This document shows positions 55,601 through 64,000 of a stretch of 64,000 nucleotides of DNA, piece after piece. Each line of letters opens with the position of its first letter. Within the stretch, counting starts at the first letter, position 1. The position numbers were made by a program, and so were the translations under genes. This DNA is from Prunus persica (lineage: Eukaryota > Streptophyta > Magnoliopsida > Rosales > Rosaceae): positions 2,064,021-2,128,020 of the forward strand of contig NC_034010.1 in assembly GCF_000346465.2 (NCBI RefSeq). The letters run 5' to 3'. The notes beneath the pieces were generated by a model, which had not been told where the DNA came from, ran no database searches, and worked only from the letters and a program-made list of their open reading frames with translations.

Positions 55601-55824
55601 CAGTTGCTTCCTCTCCAGGATGAAAGCCGGTTTTCAGGATCTTCGAGACCATTCTTGAAGTCAATAAGCGCTTCTCTCTCTGCTTCTAGACAGCCTATAA
55701 CCCGAGCATCACTACTAAAAGCAAACTCTGTTATTGTAAAGGAGAGAATTAGCAATAACACTATTTGAACCATTGCAACTGTTTCCATAAACTCAATTCT
55801 CAACAAGCAAACACTGTAAGCCAT
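52627..55824 (-). CDS. LRR receptor-like protein (RLP, EIX2-like)
   Basis: An intronless frame of 1065 residues. The likelier start is Met-13 (55786-55788), which begins a clear signal peptide (V-Q-I-V-L-L-L-I-L-S-F). A leucine-rich-repeat cap follows (C-L-E-A-E-R-E-A-L-I-D-F-K, paired Cys in N-C-C-Q-W-W-G-I-H-C), then about 30 extracellular LRRs with many N-x-S/T sites. An island precedes the last LRRs (Y-T-K-T-L-S-L-V-I-S-I-D-L-S-G-N). Next come an acidic stretch (A-G-E-D-N-D-S-G), one membrane helix at about 998-1020, and a 45-residue basic tail without kinase. Such RLPs sit in the plasma membrane, sense apoplastic ligands such as fungal xylanase, and signal through SOBIR1/BAK1-type kinases. 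The tail is somewhat long for the family. No frameshift is visible, so it is probably functional. A relic of a second copy lies at 56700-56830. Confidence 0.93.
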   Translation of the reverse strand: MAYSVCLLRIEFMETVAMVQIVLLLILSFTITEFAFSSDARVIGCLEAEREALIDFKNGLEDPENRLSSWRGSNCCQWWGIHCNNTTSAVIAVDLHNPHPLNPLDDSPGRYGFWNLSGEIRRSLKILQSLKHLDLSFNTFNGISIPAFFGTMKNLEYLNLSHAGFSGGILPNLGNLSSLQYLDVSSNFVSVDNLEWMTGMRSMEYLNMNGADLSMLEPEWIETLNKLSSLTELHLSGCGLSGLIHSPRVINFTSLAVIELDFNGFNSEIPSWLVNISSLESVSISYSGLYGRIPLGFSELPSLKVLDLSGNENLTASCSQLFRGGWKKTEVIYLASNNLHGKLPASFGNMTALTHFNLFVNNVEGEIPSSIGKLCNLRDFRISGNNLTGLPEVLVTGNCSSRTPLPSLQYFDLSVNQLVGKLPEWLVQLENLVELTLSYNSLSGPIPSSLVSLPSISTLDLGHNKLNGTLPDSLGKLSQLSLFDVSFNHLTGIITETHFSQLSNLTFLHLSSNSLTLNVSSNWIPPFQVWNLDLGSCHLGPSFPAWLRSQKEVKFLDFSNATISGSIPNWFWEISSNLSLLNISFNQLGGQLPNLLNFNPHADIDLSSNFFEGPIPLPIVGVELLDLSNNGFSGHIPKTIGETTPNLIFLSLSGNQLIGEIPASIGRVLLLGAIDLSNNMLTGNIPPSIGNCSNLKALDLSKNNLSGNIPSSLAQLRMLQTLHLSDNKLSGGLSQSLQNLSSLETLDIGNNMLTGRIPPWIGKGFEHLRILRLRSNAFFGELPMALSNISSLHVLDLAENQFNGSIPASFGDFKAMARTQNMNRYLFYGMYRGRYYDESLIVNLKGSPQKYTKTLSLVISIDLSGNNLSGDLPEEITKLSGLVVLNLSGNQISGGILQDISKLTQLQSLDLSSNRFSGLIPQSLSSLSFLGYLNLSNNDFSGMIPYTAHLTTFDAASFTGNPGLCGPPLVVSCPGADPGKGGRAGEDNDSGNSFIDKWFYLSVGLGFAAGLLVPFFILAIRKPWSDAYFGFVDKVLERISCLRNRRAVHHKTRRPHLELTCLSFL

Positions 55825-56690
55825 GAACCATGATGAGATTTCAACTTATAATCTTCAATTGCGTGCTAAGTAAGAAACTAATTTCATATTCTTCAGAAGA
55901 GTTTAAAAAAACAAAGTGAAGTTTCATGGATAAAGACCAGAGGAAAAGATTGGAACAATTTGAATTCAACTTATAAATATTTAATTGCAAGAAACGTCCA
56001 AACCAGTTCCCAACAGTCAAATATGTGTCCTTATAAAATTCACAAATTTGAAACATAGCAAAAGCTTTCCTTAATCCTGATTATATAAAACATCATCATT
56101 ATTGGTCCTACTAATTACTGACTTTCAAATTAAGGAGAGTTGCCTCGACACCAAGTCAATGTAGCGGCCACAACGTGAGTGTCATGACTGCTAATTGCTT
56201 GTGATTGTAAGTACTATTATAATGCAGGACTGGAATTAAAGTATTTTTCATTTTGGGGTGTTTTGTAGGGCCAGTTTGCAATTCCTGTAATTTTTTAAAA
56301 AAGTTGTTTATGTTATGCTATGAAAATCATTGTGATCGGTTGGTTTTGTTTTAGTACTTTGTACTTTTCTGGGTAAGCCCAACCATGTGTTCTATTTCCA
56401 CCTGGCAAATATCTTAGTACTTTGTACTTTTCTGAGTAAGCCCAACTATGTGTTCTATTTCCACCTAGCAAATATCTAAGGGAGAAAAAAAAAAAAAAAA
56501 AAAAAATGCATTACATCTAAAGCATTAAAGCATTAAGAACACGAGTTATGCAACTGCAAAAAAATACATGAAATTAAGCAGTGGAATTATTGAGCTATAA
56601 AGAATAGGGTACCCTCTCTTGTAAATCATTTTCCATTTGCTGGATCAGAAAATATAACTTTTAATTTTTCTTGTCCACATAGAAGAGTTT
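55825..56690. other. Intergenic DNA upstream of the RLP gene
   Basis: It should contain the RLP promoter. The phrase TTAGTACTTTGTACTTTTCTG, followed by GTAAGCCCAACYATGTGTTC, occurs twice (56350 and 56413), a 63-bp tandem repeat. An A run lies at 56485-56506. No gene. Confidence 0.55.
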
Positions 56691-56694
56691 AGAA

Positions 56695-56830
56695 ATTTTG
56701 ACTGTGCAAATTAATAGGTACCTGGCCATACTGGTGATGAAGTATGATATCCTCCCCAAACGAAAATAAGCATCATTCCATGGCTTTCTGATTGTTAACA
56801 CTTCGCAAATTTTTGTGGTGAATCCTACAC
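56695..56830 (-). pseudogene. RLP C-terminal relic
   Basis: The minus strand reads V-G-F-T-T, then L-T-I-R-K-P-W-N-D-A-Y-F-R, clearly derived from the tail of the neighbouring RLP (A-I-R-K-P-W-S-D-A-Y-F-G). The membrane helix is mostly lost, and no LRRs are attached. It lies just upstream of the intact gene in tandem orientation. Confidence 0.75.
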
Positions 56831-56859
56831 TTGCAAATTGAACCAACAAAGAAGAGGGG

Positions 56860-57065
56860 AAATGAGGATTGGAGGTTCCAGACCCAAGACCTCTTACAAA
56901 CCAAACCGTCATACCATGTTAGACAACTAACGGACCTAAAAAGACTTATCAGACCGAAAAGAAAAAGAAAAAAAACCCTAAAAAGACTTAGGGGTCTAGT
57001 CAATTAGCTACACCCAAGTTTGATTTTTCTTCCTATAAATTCGATTATCGCTTGAATCAAGAAAA
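56860..57065. repeat. SINE-like repeat
   Basis: It includes GGTTCCAGACCCAAGACCTC on the left and the family tail CTACACCCAAGTTTGATTTTTCTTCCTATAAATTCGATTATCGCTTGAA. The tail matches the SINE at 30590-30640. The two halves may be separate insertions. Confidence 0.45.
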
Positions 57066-57689
57066 GAAAAAATTTCCGAAATTGGTCAGCGTACCCATCT
57101 TCTTGAACCCCATGATTGATTTTCCCACCCTTTAGCCTCAAGTCTTGTGGGCAGAAATTCGAAACTCCCACACAACAAGAAATGTTTGTGGGTAAAATTC
57201 TCCTCCTTCAATCGCTTATAATGTAAATAAATAAATAAATCAACTAGAAAAAAACTTTCTTGTAACGGGGATAGCATTGCTATCTCTAGCTAATAACACA
57301 ATGACACATAATAATAAAAACTATCCTACATATTATTGTGTTATTGGCCAAATATAACAAAAAGTGTTATTCCCGTTACATGAGAGTTTTTCTTCCAAAC
57401 TAGAGGGTCATTTCAAAATTGAACGTGCACAGACCAAAATAGAGCCGACTACAGTAATCAAAAGTGAAATTTGGCACGTTCACGTGCCAATCACCATGCC
57501 TCCGTTTGTTTGTTTTGTGTGGATTACTTCTCCTTCCGCCGTCCATCCAGCGTTAGCCCAAAAGTTCCACGCCCCTTTTCTACGCGTGATCGCCACTTCC
57601 GTCCCCATATTACCGTTACTACCCGCCATCCAATGGCACAGAAAATTCTCAGCAGTTCAACTAAAATATCTCCCTCTTCCAAACCCCTC

Positions 57690-57690
<1 letters not shown>

Positions 57691-57722
<32 letters not shown>
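57691..57722. repeat. CT repeat in 5' leader of the UPF0114 gene
   Basis: CT run ending 4 bp before the ATG at 57727, on the sense strand. Pyrimidine-rich leaders are common in plant nuclear genes for plastid proteins. Confidence 0.8.
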
Positions 57723-57726
<4 letters not shown>

Positions 57727-60700
57727 ATGGCTCTCTTCACTTCCATCTCCACCTCCACCCTCTGCCTTTCCACCTCAATCCGCCACTGCGGGCCTTCAAG
57801 CAGCTCGAAGCACTTCTCTCATCCCATCATTGCTTCTTCTCTGAGCTCCCCAGCATCCCCAGATTCAAAATCAACAACCCCAAATCAAACCATACTCTCC
57901 TCCTCCAATGATACTTCTCCAAACCCTTACACCAGTGCGTCCTCTAGGCCCCCGGAACCACCTGGCTTCAACTACGCCCTGGCCAACGGCAACCCGTTTG
58001 TTCGGTTTGCCCGTTCTGCGGAGTCTTCAATTGAAAGGGTAACTAGAATTTGAACTTGATCAGTCACTATACTTGCTTAATAACGGTTGTTTATTTGGTA
58101 TAAATATGTTCAGATGTTCATTTGGGAATATTGGGAGTTTTTGGGATTTGGGTGTGACAGAGTAGGCTTTTGAATAGTTTGGAGGAATTAGTAGTTTTTT
58201 TTTTTTTTTTGGTTATTATCGGTTGATAATAGATGAAAAATGTGGGAATATATTCTTATAAAATTTGACTAACTAGTACTTTATACTAAATTATGGGCAT
58301 TTTATGTAAGAATATTTTTTTAATATTCTATGTGGCTCATATGGTACGGTTCATGTGACAAATGAATTATTTGGGTTTAATGAATAATATTTAGAAACAA
58401 TCCTATTGGTCAAATAAAGCGAAGTAGTTTCCTATTTACATTTTAAGCATCAAGTCTGCAGATTAATTGTTTGACAGATTGCTCCTGAGCAATAAGAAGA
58501 ATCAATATATTAGGGTACTTGTGGGAGCGATTTTCGTCCCACAAGAATATTCGCCTAAGATTTCTTCGTCTTCTCCGCTTCTCTTTCTCCCTGCAGAACG
58601 GATCGGAGTAAAAGGACCACACCCGGGGGTGTTGGTCAAAGGTCCTCTGATGCCTAAGTTAGGTTGAGTGTTTCAAGGAAAACCGGGTGGCCGGAGCCGT
58701 GTGTGGTGGCCGGAGCCTTGTGTGAGAGAGAGAAAGAAAATGGTGGCTAAAGTTTGTGAGGGAATTCAGACGTACCTCAACAAGTATTCATAGAGGGCCT
58801 CGGCGAGGTTGGCGGGGTTGGTGTAGTTTGTGAGGTTGGTGTATTTAGGGATTAGGGATTTAACCAAATCCCTAAAGCGAGGATCAAATACATCCAATTT
58901 GAATTAGGTAACCTCCCAACTAATTCAAGTAACTCCCAATTAAGTTAGGTAATTCCCAATTAGGTTAGGTAACTCCCAATTAGGTCAAATAATTCCCAAA
59001 TTGATTGGCCTAATTATTTAACCTAGGGTGAGATATTTTGCTTCCACAGTACTAATGATGCAACTGAACTTCTAGTTTCATTCAGAATCTTGAAGTCAAT
59101 CCCTCTTAGTCACTTCTTATGAATGACTTGAAAAAGAATCAATGTTCTGTTTTCTGTTTATCAACTGTCAGTCTATCAATAAGAAAGACAATTGTGCATT
59201 TTCTTCTTTACCTGTTTAAAATTTTTTTACCATATAAAATATCTGTTCTGATCGTTTCTTACATGTCTATTATTGAACAGACAATATTTGACTTCCGATT
59301 TTTGGCACTCTTTGCTGTTGGAGGTTCCTTGGCTGGTTCGTTGTTGTGCTTTCTCAATGTAATTTCTCTCAATCATTTTGTATCTGTACATACTCATAAT
59401 TTATGAATATATCTGCTCTGCGCATACTCATACTACATTCGACTTTCAGGGTTGCGTTTATATTATGGATGCATATAAAGTTTACTGGACTAGTTGTGTC
59501 AAAGGGCATCACACTGGACATATGGTTCTACGACTAGTTGAAGCTATTGGTAGAATTTTCAGAATTCTCTTTGTATAATTTCTTTATTTTTCTGCAAGTA
59601 TTTTTTTCAAGTTCAGTTTGTTTCTCGAATATGATTTTCGAATGCTAACATACATTTCAAATATCATGACTTTTTGTGCCAAAGAAAAAATCACAAGTTC
59701 TGTTTAAGGAAAAAACACTAGTCCTTTCTTAACATGGTAAAACTCATTGTGTGGCCACCTTTGCCTTTTGGGAAGAGGTGTTGATATTTCTATGTTTATA
59801 GTAATCATTACAGCCTTCTATGTTGATACACTGATCTATGATTATCTCTGGGATGCAGATGTTTACCTTGCTGGGACTGTCATGTTAATATTTGGTATGG
59901 GATTATATGGATTATTTATCAGTAATGTCCCTCATGATGTGCCTTCCAATAATGATCGTGCTCTTAAGGGCTCTTCTTTGTTTGGAATGTTTGCTCTGAA
60001 GGTAATCTTAATTTCCTTCCTTTGCATGTATATGCGGCATTCACGTATATATTCTCAAACCTTCACAGATATTAATAGATGCTAACATAATCTAATTGCA
60101 TCAGAACTAGTATATATACAATCTGTTTATTTCTCAGGCATTCTGCTCCTGTTCACCAGCAACCTTTAAATGGAAAACGTCTAATTGAGCATGCTTACGA
60201 TGAGTTATGAGTGCTTCCCCCTGAACTAAATATCAATCACTAGTCTGCTAATTCTGCACTGGGTCATCAGAAGAGACACAAAAATATTGTACTTGATAAA
60301 AGTTGAACTCGCTAAATCTTTTCCATAGCTTTCTATATTTAAATTCTTATTACTGGCATGCTTTTCTGTTATTTTTCTCCAATATCAGCTTGAATTGCTA
60401 AGTGATGGATAAGCCTTAGAATAGATAGCATTTTTGTTTTCGTTCTCCCTCTTTTACTTTCCCACTTTTGGCTTCTAGTATTTCTGTTTACAACGTTACC
60501 AAGATAACTGGATGATTCTGTAGGAGAGGCCAAAATGGATGAAAATTAGCTCACTCGATGAGCTCAAGACGAAAGTGGGACACGTAATTGTCATGATTCT
60601 TCTGGTAAAGATGTTTGAGAGGAGCAAGATGGTGCAGATAACTACTGGTTTGGATCTGTTGAGCTATTCTGTCTGTATTTTCCTGTCTTCTGCATCGCTG

Positions 60701-60727
60701 TACATCCTTCATAATCTACACAAGTAA
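57727..60727 (+). CDS. UPF0114 family membrane protein, plastid-targeted
   Basis: Five exons (57727-58038, 59281-59358, 59450-59549, 59859-60001, 60524-60727) give 278 residues. All introns are GT-AG and phases fit. Residues 1 to about 75 are rich in Ser/Thr/Pro with few acidic residues, a typical chloroplast transit peptide. The conserved domain begins F-V-R-F-A-R-S-A-E-S-S-I-E-R. It has about four membrane helices (F-L-A-L-F-A-V-G-G-S-L-A-G-S-L-L, the segment around V-Y-L-A-G-T-V-M-L-I-F-G-M-G-L-Y-G-L-F, then H-V-I-V-M-I-L-L-V-K-M, and a last one in Y-S-V-C-I-F-L-S-S-A). UPF0114 has bacterial relatives (YqhA); its function is unknown. The in-frame upstream ATG at 57364 is less likely because it adds a long stretch that includes the CT leader. 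A duplicated last exon follows. Confidence 0.92.
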
Positions 60728-60772
60728 GAGTAAGGCTCTCGAACAAATTATGTATAGTAGATAATGTAATGT
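60230..60772. repeat. Tandem duplication around last exon, copy 1
   Basis: Bases from intron 4 through the 3' end of the UPF0114 gene recur about 625 bp downstream (60853-61386). Identity is high both in intron and exon. Confidence 0.88.
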
Positions 60773-61148
60773 TAGCTTACACATTCAAGTGAATATGCAT
60801 ATTCCAATAAACATCCCAGTAGCTATGCTTCTAACTTATAATCCCTGGACAAAAATATCAGGCACTAGTCTACTAAGTCTGCACTGTGTCATCAGATGAG
60901 ACACAAGAATATTATACTTAATAAAAGTTGAACTCGCTAAATCTTTTCTGTAGCTTTCTATATTTAAATTCTTATTACTGCCATGTTTTTCTGTTCATTT
61001 TCTTCAATATCAGCTTGAATTGCTTAGTGATGAATAAGCCTTAGAGTAGATGGCATTTTTGTTTTCTTTCTCCCTCTTTTACTTTTCCACTTTTGGCTTC
61101 TAGTATTTCTGTTTACAACATTACCAAGATAACTGGATGATTCTGTAG

Positions 61149-61345
61149 GAAAGGCCTAAATGGATGAAAATTAGCTCACTCGATGAGCTCAAGACGAAAG
61201 TGGGACACGTAATTGTCATGATTCTTCTGGTAAAGATGTTTGAGAGGAGCAAGATAACCACTGGTTTGGATCTGTTGAGCTATTTCTGTCTGTATTTTCC
61301 TGTATTCTGCTTCTCTGTACATCCTTCATAATCTACACAAGAGTA
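61149..61345 (+). pseudogene. Duplicated last exon of the UPF0114 gene
   Basis: This copy of exon 5 has the same acceptor (CTGTAG) and opening E-R-P-K-W-M-K-I-S-S. Nine bases coding M-V-Q are deleted after R-S-K, and one extra T after L-L-S-Y shifts the frame. The protein would then end in a different C-terminus, reading F-C-L-Y-F-P-V-F-C-F-S-V-H-P-S. It could be used as an alternative terminal exon if the normal one were skipped, but it lies behind the normal stop and is probably a relic. Confidence 0.88.
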
Positions 61346-61862
61346 AGGCTTTCGAACACATTATGTATAGCAGATAATGTAACGTTTGTTAGATTTTCTA
61401 TGTAAGTGTTCATGATCTTTCACACAAATTGAAATACGTAGAAGATATACCTAGCACCATTTTTCTTGAGTACACAATCTCAGAACTCATTCAATTGCAG
61501 CAGCAGCAACACAAGCAAAAGATACGAACGGCTAAAGAATTATGCTCTCTCTCAAAAACTGTTTCAGCTCTCTCTTTATGATGATATTAGGTTTAGAGAA
61601 TGTGTCTGACGATAGCAGTCTTAAGCTTTCATAGGACTAGGTCAAGTCGTCTCTAATCATCACCAAGGGTTGACTTTACTAACACTCCAAGCCTATCAAG
61701 CAATGGTTCACGCAAAAGGAAATAAATATGACCCCTTTAATTGGCTTCAAAATTTTCCTTAATTCACAAGGTTTTGGGCCTCAAGTTATAACCTAATTTA
61801 AAATCTTATCAAACCTGATATAACTTAGTATCTAGTGCACCGATTTAAATAGGAATATAACA

Positions 61863-62400
61863 TTCTCCCACTAGATCAAGTGTATTGCAAAAGTTTAATC
61901 ATCTTTATTGGCCATGAGTTTAAAACAGTTAAGTCCTTCACTTCAAGCTACAATAAAAAGTGATTAGACAAAGCGAACTATAGACAAGCACTATTCTCCT
62001 TTATTAAAAACATCTATAATCACATAATGCAATCTCAAACCACATGGAGCACCTACAAACTCGAACCTTAACATGTACTGATATGTAATGTGAATCTTTA
62101 TGTTTTTCAGTACATATACCCCTTATGACTTAGCAAGAGTCAATCCGCAATGTTATTAAAAACAATAGTATCTCAAAGAGACCATAAACTCACATGCATA
62201 AACAAAATGCATAATAAGTTTAAACAGCTAAATAGCCGAAATGGTAGAAATTATTCAATAATCCAAATTGTCAACCAAATTAACATCCTTAAATGCAAAT
62301 CCCCAATCCAGAAAAGAGCAAAATTAGACATACTAGAAAACTATCATAATGGGAAACAAGACTCCCACTAGATTGCACCATCAAATCTAGGAAATAATCT
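61863..62400 (-). other. Copia 3' non-coding region
   Basis: Between the LTR and the pol remnants there is AT-rich sequence without a usable frame. This is consistent with a decayed element. Confidence 0.5.
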
Positions 62401-63990
62401 CATGATCTCAACATGTCTTAGAAAAGCTTATGAAAGCAAAAACTTTGTAAATGGATCTGCAACCGTATCTTGAGTTCTGATATGATCAAACCTGACTAGT
62501 TTGTGTACTATCTTCTACCTCACTATTAAATACTTTTTGTCAATGTGCTGAAGTCCAGACGACATCTTCTTGTTCATACAGTGAAAAACAACCGCAGTGA
62601 TGTCATTGTATATCTGCATTGGTCTTGAAATTGAGTCCACCAATTTATTGTCTTTGATAAAATTCCTTAGCTATATTGCATGAGAAGTGGCTTCATAGCA
62701 AGCTATGTATCCTGAAAACATAGTTGAACTCGAAACACCAGATCATTAAGCACTTTTCCAAGCACCAATTGCTCCTGCCATCTTGAAAAGAAAACATGAA
62801 ATAGAGATATAATCATCCTCTCCTTTTCCAGATTCGCATCAGCATAACCAAACAAGCTCCAAATTCTCTATGTGCCTGTAAATCAACATGTAAACCTTTG
62901 TTCTCTATAGGTACCTTAGAATCTTCTTTCCAACTATCCAATATAGCATTCCCGTATTTGACTAAAATCTCCCCATCTTGCTGATGCACAAGGCTAGATC
63001 TGGCCCTGTACATACTTGTGCGTACATAAAGCTTCCAACTAGAGAAGCGTATGACTTGTTCCTTATCTCAACTTATTTTTCTTTATTCTTGGGGTAATGC
63101 TTCTTCTTTCAATCTCCTTTAGCTAAACGGAACTTTCTGTCCAGAACACATACTTATGTCAATTTCTGCTTGTTTTCTTTAGTCCATAAATTGCCTTATC
63201 AAGTTACAAACCATATGCTTTTTTTCCTCCTTTGCAAACCCTTCAGGTTGCCTAATAAAATTTGCTTCTTCAAGTTCACCATTCAAGAAGGCAATTTTTA
63301 TATCCATTTGATGTAAAAGCAAGTCATAATGCGCCACCAATGCCATAATTATGTGGAAAGAATCATTGGTGCAAACTAGAGAAAACGTTTCAGTGTAGTC
63401 AATTCTCTCCCTTTGGGTAAATCCTTTTGCTATCAATCTAGCCTTAAATCTTTCGATTTTTTCCATCTTTATCCTTCCTTGTTTTAAATACTCATTTCAA
63501 GCTACCAATGTGAGGTTCAACTAATTCTCATACAGATTATTCTTCATGCTTATGAGTTCATTTAACATTGCTTCCCTCCATTTTTATGCATTCTGACTCT
63601 CCATAGCTTCTTTAAAACTTGTTGGATCAGCTTCATCTCCAATGTCAAAATCTGCTTTCTGTAAATACACATAATCTGAATTTGTTGTATGTTTTCTTGG
63701 TCTGTCAGATCTCCTCGGTTGCACTAGTTCTTGTTGATTATCTGGTTTAGGATTTTCGACAGCTTGTTCTTATTGTTGTTGATCAACTCGTTCTTCAAAC
63801 TGAGGGGGTTCCAATACAGTTTCACTTAAAGGAATAATGGTGTAAAATCTTGTTCATCATTCTCGATCACAGCTACATCATATTTTTCTTTGAAACTAAA
63901 ATCTTCATTCCTAGTGGCATTCTCATCATGCTCTATAAACTTTGCACAACCAGTCTCAATGATCTAGGTATTATAATTTGGACAGTAAAA
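62400..63990 (-). pseudogene. Copia pol remnant (linker, RT, RNase H)
   Basis: The upper part (63600-63990) has linker words D-F-S-F-K-E-K-Y-D-V-A. The frame 63466-63179 is reverse transcriptase (E-R-F-K-A-R-L-I-A-K-G-F-T-Q, H-Q-M-D-I-K-I-A-F-L-N-G-E-L). Below it are RNase H-type words (G-Y-A-D-A-D near 62830, H-I-D-K-K-Y near 62540, D-T-V-A-D-P-F-T-K near 62470). Stops and shifts occur throughout, and the catalytic middle of RT is missing, so it is dead. Confidence 0.85.
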
Positions 63991-64000
63991 TCTAAAACCC

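Larger units (their letters stand above)
61387..64000 (-). mobile_element. Ty1/Copia element, 3' portion (continues beyond window)
   Basis: On the minus strand the 3' LTR spans 61862 to 61387 (TGTTATATTCC...AATCTAACA, 476 bp, inverted TGTTA/TAACA ends). It is preceded by the polypurine tract CTAGTGGGAGAA (61863-61874). Pol remnants lie from about 62400 upward. It inserted just after the duplicated UPF0114 exon. The 5' LTR is outside the window. Confidence 0.88.

Noticed and set aside
55205..55768. Plus-strand frame of 187 codons
   Set aside because: Antisense of the LRR repeats of the RLP gene.
57364..57726. Upstream in-frame ATG of the UPF0114 gene
   Set aside because: It would add 121 residues translated from the leader including the CT run. 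The ATG at 57727 starts a typical transit peptide.
57471..57911. Plus-strand frame of 146 codons
   Set aside because: A shifted frame over the CT leader and transit-peptide exon of the UPF0114 gene.

Overview
This window is nuclear DNA of a flowering plant: genes with GT-AG introns, AT-rich intergenic DNA, tRNA-derived SINEs, plant Copia and Gypsy LTR elements, MITEs and Helitrons. The gene content (a tandem NADPH-dependent reductase cluster, leucine-rich-repeat receptors, a plastid UPF0114 gene) fits a woody eudicot. Rosaceae is my guess, but nothing here proves it.

The dominant feature, from about 0 to 49.3 kb, is a tandem cluster of six-exon reductase genes, all on the minus strand. They belong to the phenylacetaldehyde reductase / cinnamoyl-CoA reductase-like branch of the extended SDR superfamily. 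Four copies have every exon open and consensus splice sites: 4866-7569, 21813-24201, 31007-34164 and 45943-49274 (322-324 aa). A fifth is split. Its exons 2-6 (9188-10607) are intact, its nearest exon 1 (17331-17448) is dead, a 5.8-kb Gypsy element lies between them, and a perfect exon 1 stands alone 10 kb upstream (20730-20847). The cluster also holds broken remnants: an exon 6 at 145-288, exon 2 plus exon 1 pairs at 671-3040 and 28537-29414, and a single exon 5 at 25045-25232.

Mobile DNA fills the gaps. It includes an internally deleted Copia element with a visible 5-bp target duplication (703-2296), a decayed Gypsy element with target duplication TAATA (11488-17310), several MITEs, two small Helitrons in sister repeat units (26.2 and 26.9 kb), a large foldback element (38.6-39.5 kb), back-to-back LTR-like blocks (35-38 kb) and a Copia element running off the right edge (61387-64000). 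A roughly 1-kb tandem repeat at 25.4-28.2 kb carries two arrays of 22-bp GC-cored palindromes spaced about 47 bp apart. This is the most unfamiliar structure in the window.

Between reductases four and five (40.1-45.4 kb) lie decayed LRR receptor kinase genes. From 49.4 to 52.4 kb a stretch carries fragments of host genes: an exon of mitochondrial chaperonin CPN60, and an exon resembling DUF810/MUN proteins that is present twice in inverted orientation. An intact intronless LRR receptor-like protein gene follows (52627-55824, minus). Then comes a five-exon gene for a plastid-targeted UPF0114 membrane protein (57727-60727, plus) whose last exon is tandemly duplicated.

All exon boundaries were read by eye from splice consensus, reading frame and paralogue comparison. 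No database search was possible, so family names rest on recognised motifs. Boundaries of repeats without target duplications are approximate.
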